Assembly: GCA_040007095.1 (NCBI GenBank)
Contig: JBDTVS010000142.1
Location: 1 to 26,523, forward strand
From: JBDTVS01 sp040007095
Lineage (GTDB): Bacteria; Acidobacteriota; Vicinamibacteria; Vicinamibacterales; CAVVIG01
DNA length: 26,523 nucleotides
Direction of reading: 5' to 3'
Position numbers and translations under genes: made by a program
Notes under the pieces: model-generated
What the model was told of the DNA's origin: nothing
The model's database searches: none
The model's input: the letters and a program-made list of their open reading frames with translations, nothing else
Part shown: positions 23,275 to 26,523 of the stretch, in pieces
Layout of the letters: every line of letters begins with the position of its first letter
Position numbering within the stretch: position 1 is the first letter of the stretch

Positions 23275-23614
23275 CCCGGCCGGCCGAAACGCTCGGATTC
23301 TCGAGCGCTCGAGGATCCTGGCGACGAGCGGCTTTGGCGCACCGGTCGAGGCGTTGCTCCTTCCTCTCGACCCCAACCGTTGCGGCGGTATGTGTGTTGC
23401 ACGAGGGCTGGAGCGACCTTCTTCCGTACGTCGCGTCCGGCCCTCTCGCCTTCGCTCGGGCTTGCGCCTTCGCGCAGGGCTACGGCGGGCCGCCAGAGCT
23501 GTTGCGGAGGCTGGCCAGGCGGGCTGCCGCGGAATGAGCAGCCGCGAAATGCCCGATGCCATCGCGTAATTTGTTCTCGTCACCAGGTAGTTTTTTTCAG
23601 GTCGTCGAACTCAT
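23275..23614. other. 340-base gap with a long palindrome
   Basis: It starts with a GC-rich CCGGCCGGCC and a 24-bp near-perfect palindrome at 23295-23318 (one symmetric mismatch pair; GGATTCTCGAG then CGCTCGAGGATCC), a possible end for the SPFH operon. Between about 23380 and 23537 one plus frame reads VLHEGWSDLLPYVASGPLAF and QGYGGPPELLRRLARRAAAE. This looks protein-like but has no start or ribosome site and may be a gene remnant. A T-run (TTTTTTT, 23591-23597) precedes the next gene. Confidence 0.5.
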
Positions 23615-24364
23615 GTGAGAGGTGTCTTGAAGACACAGACAGGTGATCCGGCTGAACATCGTTTTGGCAAGCGTTTGCGCCTGGAGCGGGAACGCCGACG
23701 AATCACGCTGGATTCGATTGCCGCCAACACGAAGATCGGCCTTGCGTTGCTGAAGGGCCTCGAGCGCGATGACGTCTCGCGCTGGCCGTCCGGCATATTC
23801 CGGCGCTCGTTCATTCGCGAGTACGCCGCCGCCATCGGACTCGACCCTGACGAGACCGCGCGCGAGTTCCTGGAACGATTCCCCGACCCCGCGGAATCGT
23901 CGCCGAAGCCGGCGGTGGTGAGATCGTCGGAGGATCCGGTGCTGCGTCTGACGCTTGCCGACACCGGCGCGAGTTTCACGCGTGGGTGGGTTCTCGCTGA
24001 CTCGTGGCGACGATGGGCAGCCATCGGGTGGGATCTCGCGGCGTGTTTCGTGATCGGCGGGGTGCTGTTCCTGGCCCTCGATCAGTGGTGGAAGCCGCTT
24101 GCCGTCACGACGATCGGGTACTACGCCGTTGGCGTTCTGCTGCTCGGGAACACCCCGGGAGTGTTCTTCTTCGGTCGGTCCCCAACGCGCCAGTCGCAAA
24201 GCGGCGACACCTCTTCGGGTCCGCCGCGGCGAAGGGCGTCGTCGCGGATTCGACGCAATCTGTCGTTCGCACGCATCGATGACAGCGCCGGCTACGGCAA
24301 CCCGCCGGAGACACCGCTCTCTGGGGGAGCAGAGCACGTCGAGCCCACGCTGCTCCTTCGCTAG
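23615..24364 (+). CDS. RodZ-type HTH membrane protein with RDD-like segment
   Basis: 249 aa from GTG 23615; TTG 23627, preceded by GAGAGG, is an equally plausible start. The N-terminus (about 16-85) is a cytoskeletal RodZ-like helix-turn-helix: FGKRLRLERERRRITLDSIA, KIGLALLKGLERDDVSRWPS, FRRSFIREYAAAIGLDPDE. A polar linker leads to two transmembrane helices (about 130-185; WDLAACFVIGGVLFLALDQW and TIGYYAVGVLLLGNTPGVFF), resembling an RDD-type segment rather than the single helix of RodZ. A basic, Ser/Arg-rich tail of about 60 residues follows. It may be a membrane-bound transcription factor or polarity protein. It converges with the MFS gene, with stops only 11 bases apart. No cell-shape genes are nearby. 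Confidence 0.75.
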   Translation: MRGVLKTQTGDPAEHRFGKRLRLERERRRITLDSIAANTKIGLALLKGLERDDVSRWPSGIFRRSFIREYAAAIGLDPDETAREFLERFPDPAESSPKPAVVRSSEDPVLRLTLADTGASFTRGWVLADSWRRWAAIGWDLAACFVIGGVLFLALDQWWKPLAVTTIGYYAVGVLLLGNTPGVFFFGRSPTRQSQSGDTSSGPPRRRASSRIRRNLSFARIDDSAGYGNPPETPLSGGAEHVEPTLLLR

Positions 24365-24375
24365 TGCGATGTCGT

Positions 24376-25779
24376 TCAGGCGGCCGCGGCCCTCCGCTTG
24401 GACGAGGCGAACAACTGCCGGGAGATCACCGCCACACTGAACAACCCGATACCGGATGTGATGAAGGCCGGTCCATAACCGGCCGTCTTCAGAATACCGC
24501 CGAGTAACAGCGGACCGGTCGCCTGGCCCATGAAGAAGAAGAACGCGAACAAGGAGATCGCGGTTCCGCGAGTCTCCGGCGCGAGCTCGGTGGCCCGGGT
24601 TTGCAGTGTCCCGTGCATCGTGTAGTAGCCCATGCCCAGCAGGATGACCGATGGAATGAACCATTCCCAGGCGGGCAGCAATCCGATGGCGACGAACGCC
24701 ACACCGAGCAGCGTGCCTCCCAGAAGCAGAAGGCCAAGCTCGCCGAACTTGCCAACCAGTCTCTTCACCGAAAAGCTGTAGACAAGTCCTCCGACGCCGA
24801 ATCCTGCGGCCATCAACCCGGCATACGCATAATTGACGTCGAAGCGATCGGTCAACGACGAGGCCAGGTAGGACAGGCCGCCAAACACAAACAGCCCTTC
24901 GAGGAGCACCGTACCGAGAACCAACAGGGCGTTGGGGCGCTTCAACAGGGTGCCGTACTGTGTGACCAGGGCGTAGATCAGGAGACACACGCCGAGACCT
25001 TCCAAGGCTCTCGATAGCGCGACCGAGCGTAGGCCGAGCATCCCAAGGAAGATCACCGACCCGCCGAGCGGCACCGCGAGCGTCGGGAGTCCAAACTGAC
25101 GAGCGGTCTTGCGCGGCTCAGAGAACCTCCGCCCCTCCCGGGCAAGCAGACCCGACACGACGACAGACACGATGCCGAATACGAGAAAGATATTCCGCCA
25201 GCCGAAGTACTGCCCGAAAATCCCGCCAAGCGTGCTGCCGGCAATCTGACCCATCATCAGCGCGCTCATGAATCGTCCGAGAGCGATCTGGCGCGCTTCG
25301 TAGGGGAAGTTGTCCCCGATGTAACCGAGCGACATCGGAACGACGGCCGCCGCCGCGACGCCGGTGAGGAACCGCAAGACGGCAAAGATGGCCAGATTGG
25401 GCACAAAGGCGCAGGCAAACGTGCCGACGGCAAAAAATGCCAGACAGGCGGCCATCACTCTCAGCTTACCGATGCGATCCCCCAGCGGACCGTAGAACAG
25501 CTGGAACAGGCCGTACGGTAGCGCATACGACGAAATCACAATGGCTGCGCTCGGCGGAGTCGTTTGAAAGTCTTTGGCAATCACATGAAGCAGCGGATCG
25601 ATGACGCGGGCGTCCGACTGCACCATGAACGCCGCCATGCCGAGCACAAACAGCGACGCACGGCCTGGGGACGAGACTCTGGTGGGTGCGGTGGCGTTCT
25701 GCAGGCAGGTATCTCCGACGATTACGCCGTCACTTGGCAGGGCGTATCGAGTCCACCTTGATCGTCTTGGTCTTGGCAT
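24376..25779 (-). CDS. MFS drug/metabolite transporter (DHA1-like)
   Basis: 467 aa with about 12 predicted transmembrane helices. The first helix is ASLFVLGMAAFMVQSDARVI; the family loop GPLGDRIGKLRVMAA follows helix 2, and YIGDNFPYEARQIALGRFM lies between helices 4 and 5. The second half begins near 250 and includes VGGLVYSFSVKRLVGKFGEL and TRATELAPETRGTAISLFAF. This is a proton-driven exporter of the DHA1 multidrug or arabinose-efflux kind; the substrate is unknown. The chosen start 25779 overlaps the upstream DUF5818-like gene by 50 bases and has no clear ribosome site, so translation may begin later; helix 1 starts only near residue 40. A basic tail SSKRRAAAA ends it. Confidence 0.88.
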   Translation of the reverse strand: MPRPRRSRWTRYALPSDGVIVGDTCLQNATAPTRVSSPGRASLFVLGMAAFMVQSDARVIDPLLHVIAKDFQTTPPSAAIVISSYALPYGLFQLFYGPLGDRIGKLRVMAACLAFFAVGTFACAFVPNLAIFAVLRFLTGVAAAAVVPMSLGYIGDNFPYEARQIALGRFMSALMMGQIAGSTLGGIFGQYFGWRNIFLVFGIVSVVVSGLLAREGRRFSEPRKTARQFGLPTLAVPLGGSVIFLGMLGLRSVALSRALEGLGVCLLIYALVTQYGTLLKRPNALLVLGTVLLEGLFVFGGLSYLASSLTDRFDVNYAYAGLMAAGFGVGGLVYSFSVKRLVGKFGELGLLLLGGTLLGVAFVAIGLLPAWEWFIPSVILLGMGYYTMHGTLQTRATELAPETRGTAISLFAFFFFMGQATGPLLLGGILKTAGYGPAFITSGIGLFSVAVISRQLFASSKRRAAAA

Positions 25780-26056
25780 CCAGCGTGCCTACCACCTTGA
25801 CTTTCTGTCCGGCGAGCTTCTCGGGCATCCGCTGATCGCTCAGCGTGTAGACATTCTTGCCGTCAACGATCACGTAGCTGGCGCCATGGGCGCCGACACA
25901 GGCAACGGTGCACTCCGCATCGGTCGGGCCCATGCGCATTTGAGCGTGCCCACCCCTGGCGCACATGTCGTCCGTGATGGTGCCGGTAAACGTCTGTGTG
26001 CCCGGCGCTGCAGACAGCGCCGTCACCGCGAGAAGGCACAGCGTCAACTGCTTCAC
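25730..26056 (-). CDS. Secreted DUF5818-like small protein
   Basis: 108 aa from GTG 26056, chosen because GAAGGAG lies six bases upstream and the signal peptide (KQLTLCLLAVTALSAAPG) then sits at the N-terminus; an ATG at 26092 gives a 12-residue polar extension. The mature part has TFTGTITDDMCARGGHAQM, a second and third Cys in DAECTVACVGAHGASYVIVD, and a beta-rich end (NVYTLSDQRMPEKLAGQKVK; VVGTLDAKTKTIKVDSI). This resembles the OB-fold-like DUF5818 proteins common in Acidobacteriota, of unknown function. The Cys residues could form a disulfide outside the cytoplasm or bind a metal. The stop overlaps the MFS start region, suggesting one transcript. Confidence 0.75.
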   Translation of the reverse strand: MKQLTLCLLAVTALSAAPGTQTFTGTITDDMCARGGHAQMRMGPTDAECTVACVGAHGASYVIVDGKNVYTLSDQRMPEKLAGQKVKVVGTLDAKTKTIKVDSIRPAK

Positions 26057-26134
26057 GTCTTCTCCTTCACGAGATTGACGGTGCGTAGGCACCTGGCGAC
26101 AGGCCGCGGAGCGCGTACAGTCGAGCGCTTCTGC

Positions 26135-26207
26135 TGGTTGGGCGGCGCCGGGATCGAACGACCCCGGCCCTCCGCGTCTTTCCCGCGCTCACCCAGAGCA
26201 ATCGGGA
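26135..26207 (-). pseudogene. Degenerate tRNA-like sequence
   Basis: On the minus strand the end reads like a tRNA: a T-arm-like CCGGGGTCGTTCGATCCCGG (normal if two bases are removed), then GCCGCCC and AACCA. A D-arm-like GCTC-TGGGT-GAGC lies upstream. The anticodon stem and 5' acceptor strand do not pair properly, and no uridine sits before a plausible anticodon. It is at best a tRNA remnant or integration scar; chance similarity is possible. Confidence 0.2.
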
Positions 26208-26210
26208 CGC

Positions 26211-26523
26211 TTATTCTCCAGGCGTCATGATGTGCGCGGTCGTGGTGCCCGCGTTCATGATCCACACACCACCCTGCTTGTTGTTATCGGGCAGGCCGGT
26301 GGATTGCGTGGTGGCTCCGGGCACGGCAATGGTCACGTGCGAGCGGGGGTGTTCCTTGTCTGGGCCCATCAGGTGGTACCACACCGACCCGTATTCCGGC
26401 TTCACACGCGTGCCGTCTTTTTCGGCGGCGTCGAACATCGCCTGCTTCTTGTCGCCCATCGCCTCGAACTTCAGATTCTGAGCGGCCCGATCCAGGTTGG
26501 CGATGCTGGTGCACTCAATCGAG
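26211..26523 (-). CDS. Unknown protein, C-terminal part (cut by window edge)
   Basis: The frame is open from the right window edge to the stop at 26211, giving about 103 C-terminal residues; a gene call starting at Met 26459 would be too short. It reads SIECTSIANLDRAAQNLKFE, then FDAAEKDGTRVKPEYGSVWY, HLMGPDKEHPRSHVTIAVPG and ends GGVWIMNAGTTTAHIMTPGE. There is no membrane segment in the visible part. I do not recognise the family. It may be a secreted or periplasmic enzyme-like protein, since neighbours are exported, but the N-terminus is missing. Composition and codon use match the surrounding genes. Confidence 0.65.
   Translation of the reverse strand, partial: SIECTSIANLDRAAQNLKFEAMGDKKQAMFDAAEKDGTRVKPEYGSVWYHLMGPDKEHPRSHVTIAVPGATTQSTGLPDNNKQGGVWIMNAGTTTAHIMTPGE

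Noticed and set aside
1..26523. CRISPR arrays, insertion sequences, integrases, rRNA
   Set aside because: No regularly spaced repeats, transposase motifs or rRNA-like tracts were found on reading both strands.

Overview
The window is GC-rich chromosomal DNA, most likely from an uncultured or soil Acidobacteriota, perhaps class Vicinamibacteria. This is an inference. It rests on the Oar-type TonB-dependent receptor with an N-terminal carboxypeptidase-regulatory domain, the many secreted one-domain enzymes with Sec or Tat signals, the small DUF5818-like secreted protein, and dense coding with GTG starts. No rRNA, intact tRNA, CRISPR array or transposase was seen.

Layout. 1-5189 (minus): an Oar-like TonB-dependent receptor, a secreted NHL-repeat beta-propeller protein and the N-terminal part of an M3-type metallopeptidase. 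5409-7905 (plus): an exported metallo-beta-lactamase-fold hydrolase and a CgeB-like glycosyltransferase. 7982-9029: a divergent pair of exported truncated haemoglobin and an NsrR-like Rrf2 regulator, with a 25-bp operator-like palindrome between them. 9300-15304 (plus): the most interesting region, a compact, translationally coupled operon. It encodes a 57-aa precursor peptide with a double-glycine leader and Cys/Asp/Ser-rich core, an unrecognised 118-aa protein, an MvdD-like ATP-grasp ligase, two HlyD-type membrane fusion proteins and a C39-peptidase ABC exporter. It reads as a graspetide-like RiPP pathway: the ligase crosslinks the core, the C39 domain cuts after Gly-Gly, and the ABC/fusion-protein complex exports the product. 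15489-17753: a secreted two-domain VOC protein (minus) and a Tat-exported alpha/beta hydrolase (plus). 17917-20202 (minus): tex. 20495-20662 (minus): a DUF1328-type membrane peptide. 21107-23274 (plus): an SPFH protein with a C-terminal helix-turn-helix, overlapping a zinc-ribbon membrane protein, resembling the YdjI/YdjG membrane-stress module. 23615-26523: a RodZ-type HTH membrane protein, an MFS transporter, a DUF5818-like secreted protein and the C-terminal part of an unknown protein.

A second unexpected signal is a structured repeat family. Two copies, at 11038-11201 and 17730-17896, have unrelated outer inverted arms. They share an 85-column gap-free interior (about 72% identical by hand count) with compensatory base changes in internal stems. 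One copy lies inside the first membrane fusion protein gene and is read in frame as residues 27-81. The other spans the stop codon of the alpha/beta hydrolase. All functional calls come from motif recognition by eye; no database search was run.
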